NCBI GenBank assembly: GCA_018268735.1
Contig: JAFDWA010000107.1
Span: forward strand, 1-6,215
Direction of reading: 5' to 3'
Length of the DNA stretch: 6,215 nucleotides
DNA from: Actinomycetota bacterium
GTDB lineage: Bacteria > Actinomycetota > Acidimicrobiia > Acidimicrobiales > Microtrichaceae
Shown here: in pieces, positions 1 through 4,394 of the stretch
Layout of the letters: every line of letters begins with the position of its first letter
How positions within the stretch are numbered: position 1 is the first letter of the stretch
The notes under the pieces: model-generated
Told to the model about the DNA's origin: nothing
What the model saw: the letters and a program-made list of their open reading frames with translations, nothing else
Databases searched by the model: none
Position numbers and translations under genes: made by a program

Positions 1-119
1 CGAACCGCTGGAGGTCTCCGGGACCTCACGGCGACGACATGGACTGGTTCCTCAAGTTCGCGCTGATCCCCGGGAGCGGGGATGAATGGCGCATCGACTC
101 CGTCACACTCTCGAACTGA
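1..119 (+). CDS. C-terminal end of an unidentified protein (5' truncated)
   Basis: Reading codons from base 3 gives 38 residues without a stop, closing with TGA at 117-119. The peptide ends ...DWFLKFALIPGSGDEWRIDSVTLSN. It has a balanced composition with alternating hydrophobic and polar residues, as expected of the last beta strands of a folded domain, and unlike the Arg/Ser-rich translations of the other frames. No family is recognisable from such a short tail. It lies 48 nt upstream of the antitoxin start on the same strand, but the antitoxin seems to have its own promoter. The call rests on coding style only; the start lies outside the window. Confidence 0.5.
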   Translation, partial: NRWRSPGPHGDDMDWFLKFALIPGSGDEWRIDSVTLSN

Positions 120-133
120 CCGAACACCTCCCC

Positions 134-161
134 TTCACCTCCGGAGAGCAGCAGGTAGCCT
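134..161 (+). promoter_or_regulatory. Probable promoter of the toxin-antitoxin module, giving a leaderless mRNA
   Basis: TAGCCT at 156-161 fits the actinobacterial -10 pattern TANNNT and sits at -12 to -7 relative to the A of the antitoxin ATG at 168. That is the spacing expected when transcription starts on the start codon itself. TTCACC at 134-139 is a plausible -35 with a 16-nt spacer. No convincing Shine-Dalgarno lies at the right distance, which agrees with a leaderless message. The perfect 8-bp palindrome CTCCGGAG (139-146) lies between the two boxes, where an autoregulating ribbon-helix-helix antitoxin could bind. The promoter is inferred from pattern and spacing only. Confidence 0.4.
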
Positions 162-167
162 TCGAGC

Positions 168-413
168 ATGTCGACGGTTGAGCTGGACGAGCGAGTGCTG
201 GAAGCCGCCCGCCGCGAGGCCGACCGGCGCGGGGTGGATGTCTCCGAGGTCGTGACCGCTGCGGTGCAGCGGTTCGTCGCCGGCACGGACCTCCAGGAGC
301 TGCTCGCCGACTTCCGTCGCCGTGACGAGGCATCCGACGACACCCTCGATGAGGACGAGGCCCTTCGGCTCGCCTACGAGGAGCTCGCCGCTGTTCGTAG
401 CGAACGTCGCTGA
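168..413 (+). CDS. Type II antitoxin, VapB-like with ribbon-helix-helix-type N-terminus
   Basis: This 81-residue acidic protein is the likely antitoxin of the PIN toxin just downstream. The N-terminus (MSTVELDERVLEAARREADRR, then GVDVSEVVTAAVQRFVAG) has the short beta strand, helix, turn, helix layout of ribbon-helix-helix DNA-binding antitoxins: a strand at residues 2-7, helix 1 at about 8-20 and helix 2 at about 25-38. The C-terminal half (about 42-81) is rich in Asp, Glu and Arg (LLADFRRRDEASDDTLDEDEALRLAYEELAAVRSERR). In this family such a tail is unfolded or helical and wraps the toxin to block its active site. The length is normal for VapB-type antitoxins. ATG 168 is chosen because the RHH strand begins right after it and a -10 box lies 6 nt upstream. 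The toxin frame opens in the stop region, so the two are probably co-transcribed and the complex represses its own promoter. Family role is from established knowledge; pairing is inferred from adjacency. Confidence 0.8.
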   Translation: MSTVELDERVLEAARREADRRGVDVSEVVTAAVQRFVAGTDLQELLADFRRRDEASDDTLDEDEALRLAYEELAAVRSERR

Positions 414-439
414 CCCCGACCTCGACCATCCCCAGCGAC

Positions 440-855
440 GTGTACCGCGTTGTCGTCGATCCGAACGTGTTGATCTCGGCGGCGATCGCGGAAGGGAATC
501 CGCACCGCGTCGTCGAGCTGGCGCTGCGGGACTCGTCACGATCGTCGCGTCGCCGCACCTGATGGATGAGGTTCGGACGGTACTGGCACGGGACAAGTTC
601 CTCCGCTGGCGCACACGTGAGGAGCTCGACCGCTTCGTCACCGACATCGAACTGCTCGCCGAACCGGCACCCGACCCGACCGACGTAGCCGCCGTGTTCC
701 GGGACCCCGACGACGACTACCTCGTCGCACTCCTCCGCCAGACCGACGCCGACGGGCTGTGTTCCGGCGATCAGGATCTGCACGCCGTCGAGGACATCAC
801 CGTCTGGATGCCGGCAGCACTCGTCCAAGAGGTACTGGGACAGCCGGAAACCTGA
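440..855 (+). pseudogene. PIN-domain ribonuclease toxin (VapC-like, COG1569 type), broken by a -1 frameshift
   Basis: Two frames together encode one PIN toxin. From GTG 440 the first frame reads VYRVVVDPNVLISAAIAEGNP...VVELALR, then runs into a wrong frame and stops. The second frame, from about base 529, reads GLVTIVASPHLMDEV...RDPDDDYLVALL...GLCSGDQDLHAVEDITVWMPAALVQEVLGQPET and ends at TGA 853-855. Adding one G to the GGG run at 528-530 joins them as 138 residues, the usual size. The joined protein keeps the PIN acidic residues: D7, E44, D93 and D111/D113. PIN toxins are Mg2+-dependent RNases that cleave tRNA, rRNA or mRNA and are inhibited by the upstream antitoxin. No ATG is available for the first frame. 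GTG 440 is the likely start; a CTG at 410-412 overlapping the antitoxin TGA is a less likely coupled start. It may be a true pseudogene or a homopolymer sequencing error. No slippery heptamer supports programmed shifting. Confidence 0.82.
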
Positions 856-866
856 GCACCCGAGGA

Positions 867-950
867 ATGCAACTTCTGGGATGGTTCTTCGGTGATCCTG
901 CGATCCTGCGACGACGTGATGGAGACCTGAAGGAGACGGAGTTCGGGTGA
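867..950 (+). CDS. Doubtful tiny ORF upstream of and overlapping another small ORF
   Basis: ATG 867 opens a 27-codon frame (MQLLGWFFGDPAILRRRDGDLKETEFG). The TGA at 948-950 overlaps the GTG of the next small ORF as GTGA, a common coupling arrangement. GAGGA stands directly against the ATG with no spacer, so it cannot serve as a ribosome site. No family is recognised. It could be a leader peptide for the following ORF, a decayed gene end, or chance. A competing - strand frame covers the same bases. Confidence 0.15.
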   Translation: MQLLGWFFGDPAILRRRDGDLKETEFG

Positions 951-1087
951 GCTGGGAAGCAGGAACGTACGTGTTCACCTTGCGAGACGGTCACGGCGTA
1001 GTGGTCACTGCCGATCACGCTCAGGATCCGGCGGCTGACTCCGTACTCGATGCCTTCCTCTCTCAGCTCGTCGTGGATGCTCCGTGA
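947..1087 (+). CDS. Possible small protein of 46 residues, unknown function
   Basis: GTG 947 is preceded by AAGGAG at 930-935, an 11-nt spacing that is slightly long but usable. The frame reads VSWEAGTYVFTLRDGHGVVVTADHAQDPAADSVLDAFLSQLVVDAP and ends at TGA 1085-1087. The first half looks like two or three beta strands around a DG turn and the second half like an acidic amphipathic helix, which gives it some protein-like character. No family is recognised. It follows the broken toxin on the same strand and could be an accessory cargo gene. A - strand frame over 797-1093 is the alternative, but its later part is Arg/Pro/Ser-rich like a shadow. The call depends on the Shine-Dalgarno and residue pattern only. 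Confidence 0.35.
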   Translation: MSWEAGTYVFTLRDGHGVVVTADHAQDPAADSVLDAFLSQLVVDAP

Positions 1088-1235
1088 CGACACGGCGTCT
1101 GTGTGAACTCACGAGCGGGTCATCCGAACGTGTTCCTCGGGTCCGACCCGATACCGCATCGAGTGCATACCGATTGCATGCATGGCCGACCACCAGAGCG
1201 CCGGGGCAGTCTGCACCTGGGCCGAAAAGCGGCGA

Positions 1236-1257
1236 AGCCCCTGCAGTTGCAGGGGCT
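1236..1257 (-). terminator. Strong hairpin, probable terminator downstream of tRNA-Pro
   Basis: AGCCCCTGCA (1236-1245) and TGCAGGGGCT (1248-1257) form a perfect 10-bp inverted repeat around GT, which folds as a 9-bp stem with a 4-nt loop. On the - strand it starts 9 nt after the tRNA-Pro 3' end, and a short T-rich stretch (CTTTT) follows about 7 nt beyond the stem. This fits an intrinsic terminator for the tRNA and perhaps for readthrough from the operon upstream. There is no T-tract on the + strand side, though the hairpin could still hinder transcripts arriving from the toxin-antitoxin side. Confidence 0.6.
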
Positions 1258-1265
1258 CCGTACCG

Positions 1266-1340
1266 TCGGGCTGGGGAGATTCGAACTCCCGACCTCTTGA
1301 CCCCCAGTCAAGCGCGCTAACCAAACTGCGCCACAGCCCG
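1266..1340 (-). tRNA. tRNA-Pro, anticodon GGG
   Basis: The reverse complement folds into a complete 75-nt cloverleaf. The acceptor stem CGGGCTG pairs with CAGCCCG, with discriminator A. Next come TG at 8-9, a D arm GCGC/GCGC around AGTTTGGTTA, an anticodon stem CTTGA/TCAAG with loop CTGGGGG, a 5-nt variable region AGGTC, and a T arm GGGAG/CTCCC around TTCGAAT. The anticodon is GGG, followed by G37 as in proline tRNAs, and the C1-G72 pair is the bacterial tRNA-Pro identity element. CCA is not encoded, since CGG follows the discriminator, so it must be added enzymatically. It reads CCC and CCU codons. It lies 196 nt downstream of the zinc-ribbon gene on the same strand and appears to have its own promoter. 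Confidence 0.97.
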
Positions 1341-1350
1341 GGGAGCGGAC

Positions 1351-1380
1351 ACTGTAGCCCCGGCATCGTCCTCACCCGAA
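1351..1380 (-). promoter_or_regulatory. Probable promoter of tRNA-Pro
   Basis: On the - strand TACAGT (complement of 1351-1356) matches the actinobacterial TANNNT -10 box and ends 10 nt before the mature tRNA 5' end, a suitable distance for initiation and a short 5' leader trimmed by RNase P. The -35 is weak: TTCGGG (complement of 1375-1380) with an 18-nt spacer is the best match. The remainder of the interval up to the zinc-ribbon gene stop (1381-1536) has no convincing gene. It holds only modest inverted repeats: GGCAGC/GCTGCC at 1514-1528 and ATCCGG/CCGGAT at 1411-1431, neither with a T-tract. Confidence 0.4.
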
Positions 1381-1536
1381 CCCACCACCGACCAGCGCAG
1401 ACCCGTCCTCATCCGGGGCCTGCGTCCGGATCGTCGCCCTGCTCCGAACCCGGTGACCCCTGGCACCACATCTGGCGTCAGAAGCCAGGAGAATCGCGGG
1501 CACCATCGCGGTGGGCAGCGCTGCTGCCAGCGGCGG

Positions 1537-1779
1537 TCAGCCGACGAGCCACTGGATGCCCTGGACGAGACGCCAGCCCAGGTAGATGACCACAGCGGCG
1601 AGCAGCACCCAGAAGTGCCAGGGCACCTTGTTGCTGCGATCCTCCTCCCGAGGGGCAGCCGAGGACTGGACGAGCGGCCGGTCGCCAGGGTCGGCGACGT
1701 GGTGGCCCGATGGGCAGTCACCCTCGGGCGTCAACGTCGACGGCGTGTAGAAGCGGCTGCACTCCTCGCACCACGGCAC
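1537..1779 (-). CDS. Small zinc-ribbon membrane protein, unknown function
   Basis: This 80-residue protein has an N-terminal Cys pair (C4-E-E-C7) and a second putative metal site, C22-P-S-G-H26-H27. Together they form a short zinc-ribbon or rubredoxin-like knuckle. A polar linker of about 25 residues follows (30-51), then one strongly hydrophobic helix at about 53-77 (VPWHFWVLLAAVVIYLGWRLV) and a short tail. The start is GTG at 1779, with a purine-rich GAGGTAGGGGA stretch upstream as ribosome site. The gene begins 29 nt after the carboxyltransferase stop and is probably the last protein gene of the operon. The helix near the C-terminus with no signal peptide suggests a membrane anchor holding a cytoplasmic zinc knuckle. 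Similar small proteins occur as conserved hypotheticals in actinobacteria, but no function is known to me. Confidence 0.75.
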   Translation of the reverse strand: MPWCEECSRFYTPSTLTPEGDCPSGHHVADPGDRPLVQSSAAPREEDRSNKVPWHFWVLLAAVVIYLGWRLVQGIQWLVG

Positions 1780-1809
1780 GGCCGGTCCCCTACCTCACCG
1801 CGTCCGAGC

Positions 1810-3381
1810 TCAGACCGGGGGGACGCCATGGCGGCGTGATGAGAACGTCCGGTCCTTCCCGGCAGCTCGCATCAGCCGACGGTGGACCTCGGTCCGCAAG
1901 TCCTCCCACTCGACGACTGCGTCGACGACGAGCTCCGACGCGAGGCGCATCAGCTCGACGTCGGTCTCGTAGATCTCACGCTGCTCAGCGACGAAGGCTT
2001 CGCGCTCGACAGGGTCGTCGATCGCCGCGATCTTGTTGGCGAACACCGCGTTGACCGCAGCCTCGGGTCCCATCACGGCGATCTTCGCGGTCGGCAGGGC
2101 GATCGTGGCCACGGGATCGAACGCCGGACCCGACATCGCGTACAGGCCGGCGCCGTACGCCTTGCGCAGGACCACCGAGATCTTCGGGACCGTCGCCTCC
2201 GACACGGCGGTGATCATCTTGGCGCCGTGTCGGATGATGCCCTCGCGCTCGACCTGCGAGCCGATCATGAACCCCGGGACATCAGCGAGGAAGACCAACG
2301 GGACACCGAACGCGTCGGCGAGCCAGATGAACCGCGCCGCCTTGTCAGCCGAGTCGGTGAACAGCACGCCGCCCTTGTGCATCGGGTTGTTGGCGACGAT
2401 CCCGACGGGACGACCCTCGAGCAGGCCGAAGCCCACGACCAACTCCGGTGCGAACAACGGCTTGATCTCGAAGAAGGACTCGCCGTCGAGCAGACCGTCG
2501 AGGACGTCGTGGACGTCGTATCCCTGCGCCTCCTCCTCCGGCACGACCGCCGCGGTCAGAGCACGCGTCGGCTCCGTCGGGCGGTAGGTCGGTGGATCCT
2601 CGCTCCAGCGGCTCGGCAGATAGGTCAGATACGCCCGCGCCTGGTGGATCGCGTCCTCGTCGTCGACAGCGAGGTTGTCACCGCAACCCGACACGGTGGC
2701 GTGCATCCGAGCGCCGCCCATCTCCTCCAGCGTCACGACCTCGCCGACCACCATCTCGGCCATGCGAGGTGAGCCGAGGTACATCGAGGCGTTCCCCTCG
2801 ACCATGACCACGATGTCGCAGAACGACGGGATGTAGGCGCCCCCGGCCGCTGACGGTCCGAACAGGCAGCAGACCTGCGGCACCCGACCTGACAGCTTCA
2901 CCTGGTTGTGGAAGATGCGACCCGCCCCTCGACGTCCGGGGAAGAGCTCGACCTGGTCGGTGATCCGTGCACCTGCGGAGTCCACGAGCCACACGACCGG
3001 GATCTCGTCGCGGAGCGCCGTCTCGGTCAGACGCACGATCTTCTCGACGGTCCGTGCCCCCCAGCTTCCTGCCTTGACCGTGGGGTCGTTCGCCATGATC
3101 GCCACGGGCCGGCCATCGACCTCGCCCACGCCGGTGACGACCCCGTCCGCCGGAAGGTCCGGGGTCATCCCGTCGCGGTACGGGGCGTTCGCGAGCAGCT
3201 GGTCCTCGACGAAGGTGCCGGCATCGCAGAGCAGGGCGATCCGGTCGCGGACGAACAGCTTGTTCTGCGCCGCCAGCTTGGCAGCTCCGGCGTCGAGGTT
3301 GCCCTGCCGGGCGCGGGCCGCCGCTGCGGCGAACCGGTGAGCGGCAGCGGCGGCTCCCAGATCGTCGCCCGGTGCGCCCAT
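1810..3381 (-). CDS. Acyl-CoA carboxylase, carboxyltransferase (beta) subunit
   Basis: This 523-residue protein is a full-length biotin-dependent carboxyltransferase of the AccD/PccB/MccB type. It moves CO2 from carboxybiotin to an acyl-CoA in the cytoplasm. Two crotonase-like halves are visible. The N-terminal half has the oxyanion-hole Gly motif FGPSAAGGAYIPSFCD (174-189), the VDSAGARI segment (133-140) and the SPRMAEMVVGEVVTLEEMGGA region (204-224). The C-terminal half has IVANNPMHKGGVLFTDSADKAARF (328-351), FLADVPGFMIGSQVEREGIIRHGAK (364-388) and the second glycine motif RKAYGAGLYAMSG (406-418), then IALPTAKIAVMGPEAAVNAVF. Substrate cannot be fixed: the GAGLYAM signature differs from the AYGGAYDVM of propionyl-CoA enzymes and the GAGNYGMCGRAY of methylcrotonyl-CoA enzymes as I recall them. 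No biotin carboxylase gene lies in the window. The ATG is 3 nt after the FKBP lipoprotein stop with no clear ribosome site, so coupling is likely. Confidence 0.93.
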   Translation of the reverse strand: MGAPGDDLGAAAAAHRFAAAAARARQGNLDAGAAKLAAQNKLFVRDRIALLCDAGTFVEDQLLANAPYRDGMTPDLPADGVVTGVGEVDGRPVAIMANDPTVKAGSWGARTVEKIVRLTETALRDEIPVVWLVDSAGARITDQVELFPGRRGAGRIFHNQVKLSGRVPQVCCLFGPSAAGGAYIPSFCDIVVMVEGNASMYLGSPRMAEMVVGEVVTLEEMGGARMHATVSGCGDNLAVDDEDAIHQARAYLTYLPSRWSEDPPTYRPTEPTRALTAAVVPEEEAQGYDVHDVLDGLLDGESFFEIKPLFAPELVVGFGLLEGRPVGIVANNPMHKGGVLFTDSADKAARFIWLADAFGVPLVFLADVPGFMIGSQVEREGIIRHGAKMITAVSEATVPKISVVLRKAYGAGLYAMSGPAFDPVATIALPTAKIAVMGPEAAVNAVFANKIAAIDDPVEREAFVAEQREIYETDVELMRLASELVVDAVVEWEDLRTEVHRRLMRAAGKDRTFSSRRHGVPPV

Positions 3382-3384
3382 CGA

Positions 3385-3966
3385 TCAGCCGTCGACCGAG
3401 ACGAGGTCGACCACGAAGATCAGATCCGCGTTCGGTGGGATCCCCGAGGCAGGTGGCGGGTTCGCTCCGTAGGCCATCGCCGCGGGGATGACGAGCGTCC
3501 GACGTCCGCCTTCCTTCATGCCGGGGATGCCCTTGCTCCAGCCGGGGATCACCTGGCCGAGGGGGAACTGCACCGCGCCGTCCATCTGCCAGGAGGACTG
3601 GAAGACCTTGCCGGTGCTCGCAACGGCCCCGACGTACTGGGCGGTGACGGTGTCACCGGCCTTCGCCTCCTTGCCGGTGCCCACCACGTCATCGGTGATC
3701 TTCAGCTCGGTCACCGGGGCATCGACCTTGGCGACCTTCGGCTCGCCGCGCTCCTGGATCGCCTTCGCCTCCGGCGTCGATGCCGCCGTCGTCGAGGAGC
3801 CGGAGGCGCCGTCGGCCCCGCTCCCGGTCCTCGCCGTGTCATGCCCTGCAACAGTGGTCGTCGACGCCGTGTTGTCATCGCCGCAGGCGGTCGCGACGCC
3901 GAGGCCGAGCACGCATGCCACGACGCCGAGCACGGCGACACGACGTCGACCTCTGCTCAGCGCCAT
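3385..3966 (-). CDS. FKBP-type peptidyl-prolyl isomerase, lipoprotein form
   Basis: This 193-residue exported paralogue of the preceding FKBP has a basic start (MALSRGRRR), a hydrophobic stretch (10-25) and a lipobox-like ATAC with Cys28, so it should be lipid-anchored on the outer face of the membrane. A Ser/Thr/Ala/Gly-rich linker spans about 30-66. One FKBP domain covers about 84-193, with AQYVG (109-113), VIPGW (139-143), LVIPAAMAYG (158-167) and IFVVDLVSV near the end. The usual acidic active-site position after the first Phe is Gln (VFQSSW, 122-126) instead of Asp. It likely catalyses prolyl cis-trans isomerisation or acts as a chaperone for secreted proteins. ATG 3966 is chosen because the signal peptide starts there. 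The open frame continues upstream to 4167, but that part is a shadow of the neighbouring FKBP gene. The start overlaps the upstream stop by 10 nt. Confidence 0.9.
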   Translation of the reverse strand: MALSRGRRRVAVLGVVACVLGLGVATACGDDNTASTTTVAGHDTARTGSGADGASGSSTTAASTPEAKAIQERGEPKVAKVDAPVTELKITDDVVGTGKEAKAGDTVTAQYVGAVASTGKVFQSSWQMDGAVQFPLGQVIPGWSKGIPGMKEGGRRTLVIPAAMAYGANPPPASGIPPNADLIFVVDLVSVDG

Positions 3967-4352
3967 GTGACATCCACCAGGTCGACGGTGAACACCAGCG
4001 TCTCGTTCGGGGCGATCCCCGCACCCGGTGGCGGCGTCGCGCCGTAGGCCATCGCGCCGGGGATCACGAGCGTCCGCCGGCCGCCCACCTTCATGCCGAT
4101 GAGACCCTCGCTCCAGCCCTGGATCACTCCGTCGAGCGGGAAGCTGATCGGCGAACCACGGTCCCACGATGCGTCGAACTGGGCCCCGTTCGACGCTGAC
4201 ACGCCCACGTAGTGGGCCGTCACCGTCGCACCCGGGGTGACCTCGTCGCCGGTGCCGACGACCTCGTCGGTCACGAGCAGCTCGCTCACGGCGTCGGTGG
4301 CAGCCAACTCGGGCTTGCCGCGCGCCTCGATCTCGTCACGTACCTGACTCAC
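3957..4352 (-). CDS. FKBP-type peptidyl-prolyl cis-trans isomerase, cytoplasmic
   Basis: This 131-residue protein is a single FKBP domain with a short helical N-terminal extension (SQVRDEIEARGKPEL) and no signal peptide, so it should be cytoplasmic. Family landmarks are AHYVG (46-50), FDASWDRG with the active-site Asp60, VIQGW (76-80), RRTLVIPGAMAYG (92-104), the 80s-type loop TPPPGAGIAPN and the last strand LVFTVDLVDV. All key residues of the hydrophobic proline-binding pocket seem present, so it should be active. The start is GTG 4352 with a strong AGGAGGA ribosome site a few bases upstream. It follows der by 42 nt and overlaps the lipoprotein FKBP by 10 nt. It and the next gene share the KEGGRRTLVIP/AMAYGA block and are plainly related by duplication. 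Confidence 0.92.
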   Translation of the reverse strand: MSQVRDEIEARGKPELAATDAVSELLVTDEVVGTGDEVTPGATVTAHYVGVSASNGAQFDASWDRGSPISFPLDGVIQGWSEGLIGMKVGGRRTLVIPGAMAYGATPPPGAGIAPNETLVFTVDLVDVTWR

Positions 4353-4394
4353 TGGTCCTCCTCGTGGGGTCCGGGCGATCGTAGAGGGTCCTGC

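Noticed and set aside
521..534. Programmed -1 frameshifting to make the PIN toxin
   Set aside because: GCG CTG CGG GAC is not a slippery heptamer, re-pairing after a slip would be poor, and no downstream pseudoknot was evident. A mutation or base-call error is simpler.
103..978. Long - strand open frame (291 codons) covering the toxin-antitoxin module, plus two shorter - strand frames
   Set aside because: Its translation becomes Arg/Pro/Gly-rich and matches nothing, while the + strand frames give clear RHH and PIN families. It is a shadow frame typical of high-GC DNA.
797..1093. 98-codon - strand frame starting MSSRSIHDELREEGIEYG
   Set aside because: The first 40 residues look passable, but the rest is Arg/Ser/Pro-rich and runs antisense into the PIN toxin end. 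No ribosome site was convincing, so the + strand small ORF is slightly preferred.
1266..1340. tRNA-Pro as an integration (att) site for a mobile element carrying the toxin-antitoxin module
   Set aside because: I looked for a second copy of the tRNA 3' end within the window and saw none, and there is no integrase. The element could extend past the left edge, but nothing here supports it.
1411..1431. ATCCGG/CCGGAT inverted repeat with a 9-nt loop, and GGCAGC/GCTGCC at 1514-1528, as operon terminators
   Set aside because: Stems are only 6 bp with no following T-tract, so such repeats are expected by chance in GC-rich DNA.
1084..1589. Several ORFs on both strands across 1084-1589, including ones ending ...RFELPTS or GWGDSNSRPLDPQSSALT
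   Set aside because: These are translations of the tRNA-Pro gene and its flanks, a well-known source of false proteins.
1882..4199. Long + strand frames opposite the carboxyltransferase and FKBP genes
   Set aside because: They mirror strong - strand genes and are rich in Arg, His and Asp with no family resemblance.
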